Assembly: GCA_024362935.1 (NCBI GenBank)
Contig: JANCRA010000012.1
Span: 6,076,001 to 6,140,000, forward strand
Length of the DNA: 64,000 bases
Direction: 5' to 3'
Origin: Setophaga petechia
Lineage: Eukaryota > Chordata > Aves > Passeriformes > Parulidae
Positions 12,640 through 25,155 of this stretch are shown in pieces (position 1 is the stretch's first letter; each line of letters begins with the position of its first letter). The position numbers and the translations under genes are program-made. The notes under the pieces are model-generated. The model was not told the origin of the DNA and did no database searches. It was given only the letters and a program-made list of their open reading frames with translations.

Positions 12640-13450
12640 TAGGAGGGCTTACAATATCCCAAAATTGCTTCCGAGTGACACTGGTCAGCTGAGAGCCTCT
12701 CATTTTTATATTAATCTGATATTGCTTTTCCCTGTGTGTATCAATTTTCACCCACCTGCACTGTATTTTATCTACTATTAGAATATCCAGTTACCTTTCA
12801 CATTCTGCCATCATCATTAGTATCTTTAATTACTTTGCATCATCAGAAACACAGGTACTTCTTCAGCATCATTACTGTTACTGGGTTATTTATGAAGATG
12901 TTGAATGGCACAGAACTCCACTACTGATCTCCCCATACCACAGGTATTAACATTTCACCCGTTTCCATTTCTGTTCTCTCAAACTTTCATTCATTACCTT
13001 CATCCATGAAAGAATCCCACTGCACTGATGCAATCACTCACTGTTTTTCTTTAGATTTTGCAATAAAGATCATTGTGAAGACTTTCGGAAATCCAGATGG
13101 GCCATATTTACTTAACCATTTCTGTCTCTGTGATTATTGACTTTGGGGGCAGAAATTCTCTTCACAGAAGTCTCTGGATCTCATTTTCACCCAAGCATTA
13201 ACAAAGAGATTCAGTAAATTTATCCTTTCCAATTCTCGTTACTGATTGTCTCCATATGAAAGGATTTTTAAATTACTTTTTAAAGTTTAAGATTATTTAA
13301 TAAAAATGCTATCAGCCAGAATTCATGTATTGAGCTTCAAGTGAGAGGCTACCTTCTAGATTTAGTACTTTATATATTTCATCACTGAATTCATTTGAAC
13401 TCTTAGGTGAATACCACCTTGTTCTGGTGAGTGGCTGACATTTGTTCTGT
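12640..13450 (-). mobile_element. Ancient antisense CR1/L3-like reverse transcriptase relic
   Basis: Read on the - strand, several landmarks of a CR1-clade ORF2 appear in the correct order. Near 13385-13430 is a degraded form of the S-P-G-P-D-G-I-H-P-R-V block (visible as S-P-E-Q-G-G-I-H-L-R-V). Near 13060-13105 is L-D-F-R-K-V-F-T, matching the reverse transcriptase motif L-D-F-x-K-A-F-D. Near 12885-12960 is plus-strand TTTATGAAGATGTTGAATGG, the reverse complement of a stretch conserved across CR1/L3 copies just before the Y-A-D-D region. Order and spacing fit one 5'-to-3' element on the - strand. It is full of stops and indels, so it is ancient. Confidence 0.72.
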
Positions 13451-16400
13451 CTCTGTGTATAACCATGTTAGTTCAACTTCAATTATAGCCACTCCATAAA
13501 TCCTTCAATCCCCAAACATGCCAAAGGATTCCAGATAAAAACCTTCACCATAAAATGATGAATATAAGTTAAAATAATATGTTCAACTTTTGAAAAATAT
13601 TTTTCCCCGAGTGCTCCTTTGTATCTCCATGTACTGCATACATCATAACAGAATCCTTATTTCACCCTCTGCAAGAATGTTATTAAAGGAGTTTGATTTG
13701 TTTTGTTAGCTGACTTCAGAACTTTTATTTTGGTCTGGCTCACAGCTTATAATACAAGTGCTATTACTACACTTCAAAGTTCCTCTCCTTCCTAGCTGTC
13801 TCAAGTACAAAGCAGAGCATCACTTTATCAGTCATCTGCTAAGATTTTTTCCCCTGTGTTGCAGGAATAAGCAGACAGGACTCATTTTCTTCATGAAGGA
13901 AAAGCCAATTCTTTGTTCACATAACTCATTTTTATACAATTTTTACAGACCTCGTGTTCAGTTCCAGTTGGCTATTCAATTCTTGCCACTCAGTTCATTG
14001 GTTAGAAGGTGGTTTTTGTGTACATGTTAGGACTCTTTCTAGTCACAGGTGTTTACATATTTTCTTTGTAGATTCACATGGGACAGATCTTTTGTTTTGA
14101 CAGGTGCAAACTTATTTTCCTCACAAGACTAACATGTGTCAACTGACTTTCATTCCCAAGATTCTTTCACATGGGAACTTCTCTAGCTGCTTAGCTGTAC
14201 TTAGAAAAGTGGTGGCCCTAAGCCCTGATTCTATAAAGCTTTTCTTTTATAAGATTCCTACCTGTATGCAACACCCCTGCACTTGTGTCCTCTCCATTAT
14301 ATCATTATGCCACACATCAAATATTCATGTCTATTTTTTTTTCCTGACCAAATTCTGATTCTTTCCCTGGCATTTATTTTATGATTGAAGGATTGAGGGT
14401 TAAGTTGGTGAAAGAGGCAATCACAAGTCAACTGACATTGCTCCATGTCATTCATGATCCTCCCTCTCAAGTCAGCAAAGTAATTTTCTCACACTAATGT
14501 CTTTTGGATACCGAGGCCAATATGAATTATCTGAAATAAAAATGTTAGTTCTAAAACATGATTCAGAGAACACTTTCAACTGGCTAGCCTCAAATCATTA
14601 TTAAGGAATAAAGTAAAAAAAAAGGGGGTTTTAAAGTAAATAGAAATCATGAAATCTGTTCCTATATCCACACTTAAATGTCAAGTTGACCCTCAGGCGG
14701 TACATGAGGGTGTAATTGTAAAAAAAGGCAGGGATTCCTACATATCCCAGCTTGAGCTCTGGCTACAGTGTTTTACTTTCCAAAACTTTCAAAGAGCAAA
14801 AGGAAGGAAACACAGCACAAATTTATTTTAAATAATCATACCTAAAGTAGTAAAATATCTCACAGATTTTTTCTAAATTGGTTTACATTGTGCCATGTTA
14901 TTATGTTAAAGTACAATATAGACATTGTTCTTACTGGAAGCAACTCATCAGGTTTCCATGAAGGTTGTATATAACAAAAATCCTGAAAAATGGTTTTGGA
15001 AAACACATATATTTATTTTGAGCATTTCTTTTATGCACTGAACCATAGCTTGGAAATAAAATCTCAGATCTAGCCAAGAACCCAGCTCCTAACATTTCTT
15101 ATTTCTTCATGTTTACTTGAATGGTGCAAGAATAAAGAGTCTATCTTCTGAAATTATTCAGATATTGTCAGAGACCTTTGCTTTCTACCTGTTTGAGTAA
15201 ATGCAGAATTATCTTCAGACTGACAGCATCCCAGTTGCCTAAATGTAATTTGTGCACATGCATACATCACAGAAAATTAAATACCATATGGTGCTGAGCT
15301 AGTCACAATTTGTACTGTTTGAAAATAGCACACTTTTGAAGCCTGATGACAAATTTTATGGGTTTTCTTTCGGTAATTTATGGAAAAATAGCTCTTAACC
15401 ATTTATCAACAGAAGCACTGTCTAAGCTGTGGCCGTAAAAGTTCACGGCAGGAAATATTTCTAAGCAAATCACTATCTATAAAACATAGAAGACCTGTGA
15501 AAAAAGATTTTTCCTCTCAAAATACCTACAACAGTTTTTAAATTTCCTGCCTTCTCTAGATGATGATGTGTTTTTACTCATCACAAATGAAAACATCCCA
15601 AGCAAAGGAGATAAGCCTAGCTGTTTCTGATACCCCACAGACACAGTCCTGTTATTGTGAGTAAGATGGATTCACAGTGAAAGAGTGAGAATTTTTTGGC
15701 ACAGTCTGAGGATGTGTTTGTGCCTTCTGTTGATCAGCTGATGTAGCTAGGAGGTGTTGGCCAAAGGTTATCTTTAAATTGTTGATAAAATATCAGGATA
15801 TAGTGAAACAGAAATGTTATTAATTTCTGTGTTAAAAAAAAAGTGTCCTTGGTCATTTGTCTAAACTTTTTTGAGTAACCTCTATTGCTTAGCATATTTT
15901 GTTTGCTGTGTGTGAAAGTCATAAACTACTGAAGCAGCAAATAGAGCATCCAATCTTTATATTTTCATAGCACATTCATACCCTATCTGAGACTGGAGTT
16001 CCTCAAATGAGATCCTGGGACATGTGATAAGAAGATCTGGAGAGATATTCTGTGTCTCCTGAGGCACAAAGCTCTCACAGCCTAGTGTCAATTTCCACAT
16101 CCCTGTATAGGCAAGGGAGGAAGAAAACAAGTGTTGTGATCCTTAATTAATACACTGGGAAAGGAGTCCACTGAGTAATTGTTGCTTTTTCAATGAGTGT
16201 GCAGGGGCCCTGTCAAGGGTGATGACTGAATCTCAGCTTTCTGAGCCACATCTCATTACTAGCAGGACAATCCATCTGCTTCAGAAAGTGGGAAAAACAT
16301 CAGAAAGTGTGGGAAATGGATTTGGATACCCTCTTAAAGGGTGGATTTTTTTTCTCTCTCCTTATCTCTGCAGTAGATTGGAGCTCCTTTCTCAGTCTTG

Positions 16401-17041
16401 CATCACTCTTCATCAATGAGAGTCTGTGCTTTGTGTTTTAAATGATGTTTGTTGTTTCCCTTCTCATCTTTATATAAAAAAATATGAACTGTATTGAAAA
16501 GCCTACTCTAAAAAAAGAATTCCAAATGTTTTGGTATTTCTCAGCTGTAGAAGTTTAGATATATATATGTATATGAGTCTGTCTAATTAGAAAATTTTCT
16601 TTTGCTCTTTCATGGAATCTGTTTGTTTTTGCCTCACTTTCATAGAAAGAAAAAGAGATAATTTGGTACTGGCAAAAATATTTTCTTTTGGATCCTAAAT
16701 GAGAAGTGCTCTGTATTTCCTTTCTGGACCATTCTAATTAAAATAATTTAATAAATTAATGAAAAGTAAAAAGTGTGGTCAACAAATACAAGGATTTCTA
16801 TGGCAAGCAAAAAATCTATTTTAATAAGAAATTTTTTTTAAGTAAACACACTTTCCTTACAAAATTTTTGTCCATCAGTTTGATGGAATCACCTACATAG
16901 ACCAATATTTATGAGAAACTCAGGGAGGGAGGCTCCATTAAATCAAATCCATGTTTTCTAAGTAAAAAACCTAAATGTTATAATACATTCCTTGAACCTA
17001 CTTAGCTGTGCAGTGTATCCTGTGCCAGTATCATTTTAACA
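13451..17041. other. Unassigned AT-rich sequence
   Basis: No gene or named repeat identified. Open frames at 13.76-14.36 kb (84-90 codons) are Phe/Leu/Cys-rich and begin at non-ATG codons, with no recognisable domain. The antisense CR1/L3-like relic may extend a little into the first part, but I could not follow it. Confidence 0.55.
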
Positions 17042-17400
17042 CATCGACTCCACTCTGGTGAAACCCCACCTGAAGGACTCTGTTCAGCTCTGGAGCTCTC
17101 AACACAAGAAAGACAGGGAGGACAGACCTGTGGGAGCAGGACTGCAACAGGGCCCAGGAAATGGTCAGAGGAGCACTGACTGGAGCACTACTGGACCACT
17201 TTTCCTATGGGAACAGACTGAGACAGTCAGGGTTGTTCACTATAGAAAAGACTCCAGGAAAACCTGGTTGCAGCTTTTCAGTACTTAGACATGGCTTACA
17301 AGAAAGATGGGGACAGATTTTTTAGTAGGGCCTATAGCAATAGAACAAGGATGGTTTTAAACTAAAAAAGGGCAAATTCAGGCTAGATATATGAAAGATA
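17042..17400 (+). mobile_element. CR1 LINE internal fragment
   Basis: The sequence runs through the C-terminal ORF2 part of CR1. CTCTGGTGAAACCCCACCTG at 17052-17071 corresponds to the A-L-V-R-P-H-L segment. GTTCAGCTCTGGAGCTC near 17080 follows, then GACTGAGACAGTCAGGGTTGTTC near 17217. GGCTTACAAGAAAGATGGGGACAGA is at about 17292-17315, and the AGGCTAGATATATGAAAG end at about 17380-17398. The terminal ORF2 codons and 3' UTR are missing, so both ends are truncated. The frame is broken. Confidence 0.88.
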
Positions 17401-19429
17401 ATTATATAAGTTAATAATTTAAAATTAATTTTTAATTTTGTCAGATGATCTGAAAAATGTATTTCATACATGTTTAGGATATTCTGTAGCTTAACAAAGA
17501 TGTTCAGTTTAGTATTTAGCTCTTAAGTAAGATTCTTAAGCCTTTCTGGTCAGGAATGAGATATTTTTCCACTTAACTCATTTGAGAAGCTGACTACCGA
17601 GTCTGAGTCAATGTTCATTCTCCCCTAACCTGTACAAAGTGTAAACAAACCAAAGAGAGAATGAAGATGCATGTTCATAAACTCTAAACTGAGTATAAAT
17701 TGCAGGAAAACTGGGGACCAAACCTTCTTTTTTCTCCTTTGTTTTCCTCTTTGCTATTGAGTTTCTTTTAATTAATCATCACATCATTCTCATAGACTTT
17801 CTTTCTTTACTGTTTTGGTTTCTACATGTTGGGCAGGGAGTTGTACCTGGCAGAAAATCTTTTCTTCTTCAATGGACATTGCCCCAAGAGGTGGGAGATA
17901 GGGAATGGCAAAAAAGGAATTGAGTCCTCTGTAGCTTCCTGAGATTGCAACTCTAAGAACTATTACAAAAATTAACTTGACTCTTAATAGGAAGCTTAAT
18001 TGAATGATCCAGTGCACCAAGTTAAATCTAAAAGAATCAGGATCCAGTCACAGCTGTGCTTTCTGACTGCTAGTGACTTCTCAAATGGCATCGGTCTGGA
18101 AAGAGAAATCCAGGAAGCTTTCTCTAGAGATTTTTCAAAGACAAATTTCCTATATCTATTTTCTGTACCCAAAGCAGAGAGACTAACAATCAAAAATGGC
18201 ATTAAGTCAAGAAGAGAAATTATTTATATTTGTCTATCATATAAACAAAATAATAAACCAATGTGCACTCGATCTGTACTCAAAAATCTGCTGATCTTGG
18301 CTCATAATTCTGTCATTTTCATGACACCTACAGACTCTTATCTCTGAATTTTTTTCCTACTACTGTTGTGCTATGTGTGTATGCCATGATATGGTGCACC
18401 ATAACCACAATATCTCATGTTTTATTTAATATTCCAGCCATTTGTTTGCCAAGAGGACAAATGAGAGGCATTATTTTCTGGCAGTGGCAGTAACTACTGT
18501 ATGGCTATTTTTCTGATAATTTGTTTATTTATATATATATTAAAAAATAAAAATTCAACAACCTAAGGCTAAAGCTTTGTTCTCTGTTTGATGTATATGG
18601 TAATAAGCTAGTACTTATAACTTGTTAGTACCTATTATGAATAAATTACTCTGTGAGTTTTGAATAGCCTGCTGTTGTTGCACTTGCAATTTTCCTGTGT
18701 CTTGTATGCCGTATTGTCTGCTATAAAAAACGTTGTCTATGCACCACACAAAAATATTTGGTATTGACTGTCATTCCAAGAATTTCTCCCCCTCTAGCAG
18801 TGGAAAACTATTTATTTGTAGAGACAAGTATATATTTTTTTGGTGAGTCAAGTAATAAACAAAGATATCCATGTTTTTTCTTTACAGTTCTCAACAAGAT
18901 TACACATAGTTATTTATTTTAGTCATTCTATAACTTCCTATGAACAACAAGCTTATCCTGTTTCTCTTTGATCTTAGAGTGAGAGAACTTATTAATGGAT
19001 ATCAACATTAAGGCAGTTGGTCTCTTTCATCTCCACCCTGTGCATTTGTTACACTCCAAGTCCTGGCAAGGAACAATTCATTGTATCTATGGAGCTAAGG
19101 ATTTATTGTTAATCCAAATAATGTTTTAACAGACTAATAGTCGAAATTCTCTAACACAGAGAAGTCTTACAGTGTAAATTGTTATAAAAAAAATCCCCCA
19201 CTCCAACACCCCAAAACTTCCTAGTATTTACCTTTGCCCTTGATCCTGTACTTGTCCCTTCAGTGTTCTTTTATGTCTTAAGGCAAAGACTTTCAGTTTT
19301 CTCAAGAAATATTGCAGGTAGTGGTGTATTTTTAATGAGCTCTCAATGTCTGGAGGTCTTTGCTAGGAGAAGAGTGACATTAATGGTGGAGGTATCTTCC
19401 TCTTTAGTCCCAGGACCTGCTTGTATGTG
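17401..19429. other. Unassigned AT-rich sequence
   Basis: Nothing recognisable. A short (TA)n stretch lies at about 18530-18541. The frame at 18000-18347 (115 codons, no ATG at its beginning) overlaps - strand frames and has no motif. Confidence 0.55.
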
Positions 19430-19720
19430 TTGTCATATATTTCCTTGCCCCAGGCTGCTGCCTTCGGCTGCTCCCAGGTGAGTGTGAGTGTGGCCCTGCA
19501 GCCTGCTCAGGCTCAGCTCCCACAGGCTTTTGTTTGCCAGGCAGACCCTCCCTGGGTTTGTCAGATCCTTCTCACAGACACTGGCACAGATCTGGCTCAG
19601 GCAGGGCAGGCAGCAGGTACATGGCCCCGAGGCAGGGGCTGACACCTGCCCAGCCCAGCTCGGGGCAAGGGAAATCCAGGCCATTTCAGACCCTGGGTCA
19701 CATTTCTTGGAATGAAAAAA
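19430..19720. other. GC-rich block of unknown origin
   Basis: About 290 bp are markedly richer in G and C than the surroundings, with many CAGG/GGCAGG words and open frames in several phases on both strands. This composition explains the overlapping 72-83 codon frames. On the - strand the block is preceded by an AATAAA-type signal (plus-strand TTTATTTATG at about 19725-19734). An old LTR or another retroelement fragment is possible. I cannot assign it to a family, and there are few CpGs. Confidence 0.5.
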
Positions 19721-20481
19721 AGCTTTATTTATGCAGCAACAACCCCAGGAACTATTTTTAGAATATTTTTTCTCTGATGTGTTCTTTTCTGCTGTAACGT
19801 CTTCATTCTCTTGAAGTGATCAAGGGCTTGACAAAACTGGATAATGTTGTGTGTAATAGGATAAGGAAATATTTTATTCAATTTTCAATTCAATACATCT
19901 TGTTAGTCTACATATCAATTTCCTGCAAAGGAGAAAACATTACTGGAGTGAGCTATTAGCTTTGCCTAATAGAAATGTTTTAATAAGTTCTGTCTGGATT
20001 CTTCTTCAAATCAGTTTGTGTCCTAAATATTTTTATGTTCATATTTGATTCAGTTCTGTTGCAGCCCTGATGCTGTGAAGAGTTGCTCTTACAGTGCTTG
20101 TAGACTTTTGCCTCTGAACTGATCTCTATCAACTCTGAAAAAGCCTTGCAAGGTGAAGTAGCCCACTCTGGCTTTCTCGTGGCTTCTGCCAAATTATTTT
20201 TGCCAATGTATTTTGCCTTCATTTGTACTTGGCTGAATTTCTGATTTGACAGACTTTGGTTTTTTAGTAGTACCCTGACTTTTTGGTCTCAAAAGAAAAC
20301 GATATGTTATATTTTATTGCATTTATTATAAAAATTCCTACATATAAACGTTTTCTTCATGTAATAAACTTGAATGACAGGCTCTTTTTTTTTCTTTTTT
20401 GGTCACTGATTGTTTTTTGCTTTAACCATTTAGTACATTCTGGTTAAAACAAGCAAACAAAACTCAGAGCTTATCTAGCCT
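19721..20481. other. Unassigned AT-rich sequence
   Basis: No gene, RNA or named repeat seen. A T run near 20385 is the only low-complexity element. Confidence 0.55.
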
Positions 20482-20716
20482 TACTGGTATAACTGTATCT
20501 ATGGATGTTTAGTCGCAAATTATATATAATTACTTTTGTCCACCCTCCTTTGGCTTGTGTATTTAATTCCAGTGTGAGCAATATCTTTTTCCCTGAAGTC
20601 CTGTGTCTGTCTGGAAGTGTTGGTAAAATGGTAACTACAGGTTCAACTCCAGTTACTCCTGGGAGTGAAAGACAGACCCAGTTCTTTAGTCTCAAGGTAT
20701 TTATACTGGTATAACT
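20482..20716. repeat. 13-bp direct repeat pair flanking ~209 bp
   Basis: TACTGGTATAACT occurs exactly at 20482-20494 and again at 20704-20716. The pair could be a target-site duplication around a ~209-bp insert, but the intervening sequence (20495-20703) has no tail, inverted ends or family signature I recognise. Given the size of the window, coincidence is possible. Confidence 0.5.
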
Positions 20717-20750
20717 CTGTTCACTGGACACAGCTATACTTGCAACAATG

Positions 20751-20770
20751 CACTGCAGAGCTCTGCAGTG
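20751..20770. repeat. Perfect 20-bp palindrome
   Basis: CACTGCAGAGCTCTGCAGTG is its own reverse complement. One wobble-type pair and two further complementary pairs extend the symmetry to about 26 bp (20748-20773). No T run follows, so it is not an obvious terminator. No matching flanking arms were seen that would make it the centre of a larger inverted repeat. Confidence 0.95.
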
Positions 20771-23700
20771 TATAGCAGACAAAAGTCCTGCTGTCAGGAG
20801 GGGGAGTGGAAGATGACAAGCAGGGTATAGGAAGAAGCTACAGCCAAGGTGAAAGCAGGGTATCCTTTTACAATAAAAAACAGTTACCAAAATGCCAGTT
20901 AAAACTGTGCCACAATTATCAAACTAAGAAATCAACCCCATGTGTCAGTGGCTGTGAGCAGTCTTGGCAGAGTGCATTGACAGAAGTCAAAGCTTTCCAT
21001 TCAAGTGAGGAGACAAAGAAAACAAAGTGATTTCTAATCCCCATACAGCTTTTATGATTTGAATGAACTTGATTTTTTCCCCTCCACTAAGCTTTTTATT
21101 TTCTGAATAAGAATGTGAGGTTGCTTACTCAGCCTTCATTTCAAACAGTCTGGTGCCTGGGTCTCCTGCGGCGCATTGCCACAGAGGTGTACTTGCAGCA
21201 GATTAAGCCACACAGATCTGAATTTCATGATCTTTTACTGTTTGTCATCTCTTACATTCTTCATTCAGAAACTGTTATGATCCCCATGCATTCATTCCCT
21301 GGCCTAAACATTGTCCCCTTGGTAGCACTGGTGCAGGCAGTAGACTGAGTTGTCAGCACGGTTTACATCTCCATTAAGAAATACAGTTCTCTATTGCTGC
21401 TCAAGGTCAGCATACTCCTTATGAAAGATTTTACAAAGGGAACAAATGTCACATGACAGGGAATATGAAGGCAGGTCATTTGCTACACATTTTTAGAAGC
21501 TTGGGTAGGAAAGTCTTAACCTTGTTCCATAAATTACAATGCAGAATGTCCTCTGTGTTCAAAAATTACACCTTTTTATCTGAGGTCAATATTTCTACAA
21601 GGTTTTATAACAAAACAAGTCTTTGAAGCACTACTTCTTTTCTTTTTTCTTTTTTTTTATTTAAATAATAATGGCATTAGTTGGTTAGACTGATATTGGT
21701 AAATATTAAGGACTGCAGATTTTGGGGAAGTAGAAATAGTAGATATTTTTAAATTCTTGAAAAATATTAGTGTGCATTGCATTTGAAGCTCTAAAAATCA
21801 CAGAAAGTAGGAATTAAAATAATGCCTATGGAAAGGCAATCTTCTCAACCTTAAAGAAAAAGGAATCACTTCACTGTCATTATGAAGCTATTCACTGTAG
21901 TCATAGAGACTGAGGTGTTTCAAAAACAAATTATAGAAATTCTGTTAGTAGTAGTCATAGTAGATTCATGTCTGAAATCAGTTCTGAAAATGATGGTTAA
22001 GAGGTGATAAAAGTAGATTTACTTAAAAAGCAATAATTTATTGGAGCTCTACTGCCTCGTGGGAAAGAATATATTTTCTTCTTATGAAAATGAAAATTGT
22101 AGATATTGTTACAGTTAGAGAAAAGTTGAGACAGTATAATTTTAGAGATCTACCATTTTCCACATTTTTCTGCCCTGATTACTCCTTGACATTTTATCTT
22201 GTGAACAAACTGTTTTAAATAACTCTTCCAGCTCTTAATGGGTTTGAGTATGGAAGACTAGAGGCGCTGGATTTGAGATGAATGAATACCAAATATCATA
22301 AGACTGCATTTAGTAAAATGATATAGGAGACTGCAGAAGGTACAGAATGAGTTTCTTCCTTAGGAAAACTCTTCCATCCTTTTGTGACACTGTTTTCAGT
22401 CTTGTCATGAGCAGTCTAAAAGAAGGGACAAATTTTTCTTCTTTACACACAATAGCCTGAAATCATGACGACTGGCAGCTATAGCAGAAATTCTTACAAA
22501 ATTAATCAAGCTCAGTGATGAATTAGCAAAGCTGTAGACCATCTAACCTGTAGGCACACAAAACTCAGGACAAACATATTGTTTTGACATTTCTAGCTGG
22601 GAATCCTGCCCTCCACAAACATATTTCATGCTCAGACATGGTCTCTTGGCTGCTTGCACTCGTCCCCATCTGTCGGGATGGCACTGTGCCCATACACAAG
22701 GTGGTATGTCAGCTTTGGTAGGGCATAGGTGCCAAGTAAATTCTGCTGTTTGCAAAGCTTTGCCTGTGCTGGTTCTTCAGTAGGAAGCCTCTGCTCTGAC
22801 ACAGCAAGGCTCCCTCTCAACATGACTCCCTACACTTGATAACACCTGTTGACACTTCTGTATCTAAGGAAGAATCTTTAAATAGTACATGCAGGAAAGG
22901 TTGCTATACAGGAATGGATTTAGGAGTCTGTATTGCACATACACCTGCAGGTTTATCATTCTAGACTGGAGAGAAGAACAGTGTCATAATGTTTGTCATC
23001 ATCATTAACACCTTCAATTCATTATTCCCCTGCCCCTCACTCCAAAAAGAAAGAATTCTAGTTTTCAGCATGAACTCAGTCAAAAAAGAAAGTGGACAAT
23101 GGTTGTTGAGGTAATGAAAGAGAAACCTGACTTTTCTGTCTTACTGACTTTGCGGTGGTGAAACGTATTTATAGCCATGGAATAATCCTTGCTTTATCCC
23201 AGTGCGTGAACTATGAGGACAGAGAAAAGCCAGCCTGGGTACTGTGTTTCAAAGCTCTGTGAGCAGTCCACACATCTGAGAAAGTGTGGAGTTTCCTTAG
23301 CAATAAAGGACACAATCACCTAAAAGGATGAGAAAATTCTCAGACTGAAGAGACTTTACTTTCTTCCTATTACAGTCCACATAGCTGGTCTAGGGAAGAG
23401 GGCTGCACTGCCTTGGGGAAACTGAGATATTCTGGGTTCAAATTATTCATGAAATTATTTTCTTTGATGAAAATTTGAAAAAAAAAGCAGAAAGTCTTCA
23501 TAATTCCTTTTATATCTTGTATATTTTAAATTCACAGGAATGTTTCCTGCAACAACTATGAGACTTTTAGCAACTTTACCAGCTGCTCAAATTCCTACTT
23601 GTCTTTTCCTATCTTGTTGCCATATAACTACTGTTTTATGTGTGACTCATCCCTCTGCATTTCATTATTTTCAATTTCTGCAGCTTGTATTGAAAAACTC

Positions 23701-25040
23701 ACAAGGCTTGAGTTTTCAGGTATATTTACTCTTTTTTTCTAATACAATAATCTAATTTCCAAATACCACTTCTATTTTAAAAACCTCTGATGCCCTGATT
23801 AGTCATAAATATCTTTAAAGAGGTTTTTAAAAACTAGAAATAAGAACAAATAGCTTGAACCTTCCAGAAACATGCCCTTCTGTTCTTATCTATCTTTATT
23901 TTGTCTACCCTCCTACTGTAGTGAGACATGTAAATTGAGTAACTCAGAAAGATTTAATCTGGAAAAATGAGACATAAAATTATTTTGTATTGTATTTCCC
24001 CTCTCCCTTGACATCAGGAGTATCCTTTTTTCTGCTTTTCTCAAATTTATATTTCTAATTGGTGTATCTTATTTTCCCTGTTTATTTGCATAATTCAGAT
24101 TGTACTTATTCTGAGTCTTTATTTGTGTTGTATGAGAAGAATACAAACACTCATATTTTCCTAAATATTTCTCAGTCCTTTAGTAAAAGGCAGTGTTGGC
24201 CCATTTCTTCTTTGATTTTTTTTTCATTCCTACTAAGTTATTCTCCAACCCTGCAGCACTATATCATATTATTCTAACTACATAGTGTATCATTCTACCT
24301 CACCTGCCCTACCACTCTATCTCTCTGCGTCTTTGACAAATTATCACCATTATTTCCCTTCTAACTCTTCTTGTGCCATTCATCACCCATGACATTAAAT
24401 AACTGCTCTTCTATCAAAATAATATACCTACATCATCTAACCAAGTGAATATTCAACCATTTTCTATTAGAAATGGCCTGAGACTGACACATCTGTCCCA
24501 CCTGGCTATTCACAGATAAATGGATGAACTGAACTGTACCCAAAAAAAAAAAAAAAAGGTTTTGGGTTCCAGTTAAACATTCCTAAAATGATTTTGTTTT
24601 CCAGAAAATTACAATCCTTAGGTGCTTTAAACTAAAAAACTTCATAATGGAAAGTGCTGTCACTGACAAAAAGTATTAAGGACATTTTAATTTACTACTT
24701 TCACTCTTGGTTTGCTGGTTTGTTTTTTTTTTTTTGTTTGTATGTATTGCAGTAATTTAATATTACAAGTGTTTGATCTATTGCAATTCGAACAGTTTAC
24801 AAATTGATTTAAGGCAAATCATGCCCTATATGTAAGAGAAAATTGGCTGAAATGGAGTATTTCACTACCACTTATTATTCACATTACATTTTGACTGCAA
24901 TTGGAAAAATAATTGGAAAAAATTTCTCCAAATTTTTCAAAGCTAAAACATGAAGCCATGTAGGCCTTTTGAGCTGTGAAAAATTATAGTGTTTTATGTA
25001 TTTTATTATTTTGTGGATTTAAACATGATGGACACTACAT
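20771..25040. other. Unassigned sequence with poly(A)/poly(T) runs
   Basis: No supported gene. Poly(A) at about 24541-24557 and poly(T) at about 24722-24735 are the main low-complexity elements. The frame at 21115-21348 has no homology I recognise. Moderately GC-richer sequence at about 22540-22830 has no CpG cluster. Confidence 0.55.
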
Positions 25041-25155
25041 TCATCATGTTTAATATATATGTATAAATATATATATATGTATATACATATACATATTTAT
25101 GTATACACATACTTATATATATGTATATAAATAATATATATATGTGTATGTACAA
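25041..25155. repeat. AT-rich (TA)n/(TATG)n satellite
   Basis: About 115 bp of alternating purine-pyrimidine sequence, mainly TATATA interspersed with TATG, CATA and TACA units. Self-complementary stretches (GTATATACATATAC near 25079) could form small cruciforms or hairpins. Confidence 0.92.

Noticed and set aside
20471..20890. 139-codon - strand frame
   Set aside because: No domain recognised, it starts at a non-ATG codon (plus-strand AAC at its end), and it spans the palindrome and direct-repeat region.
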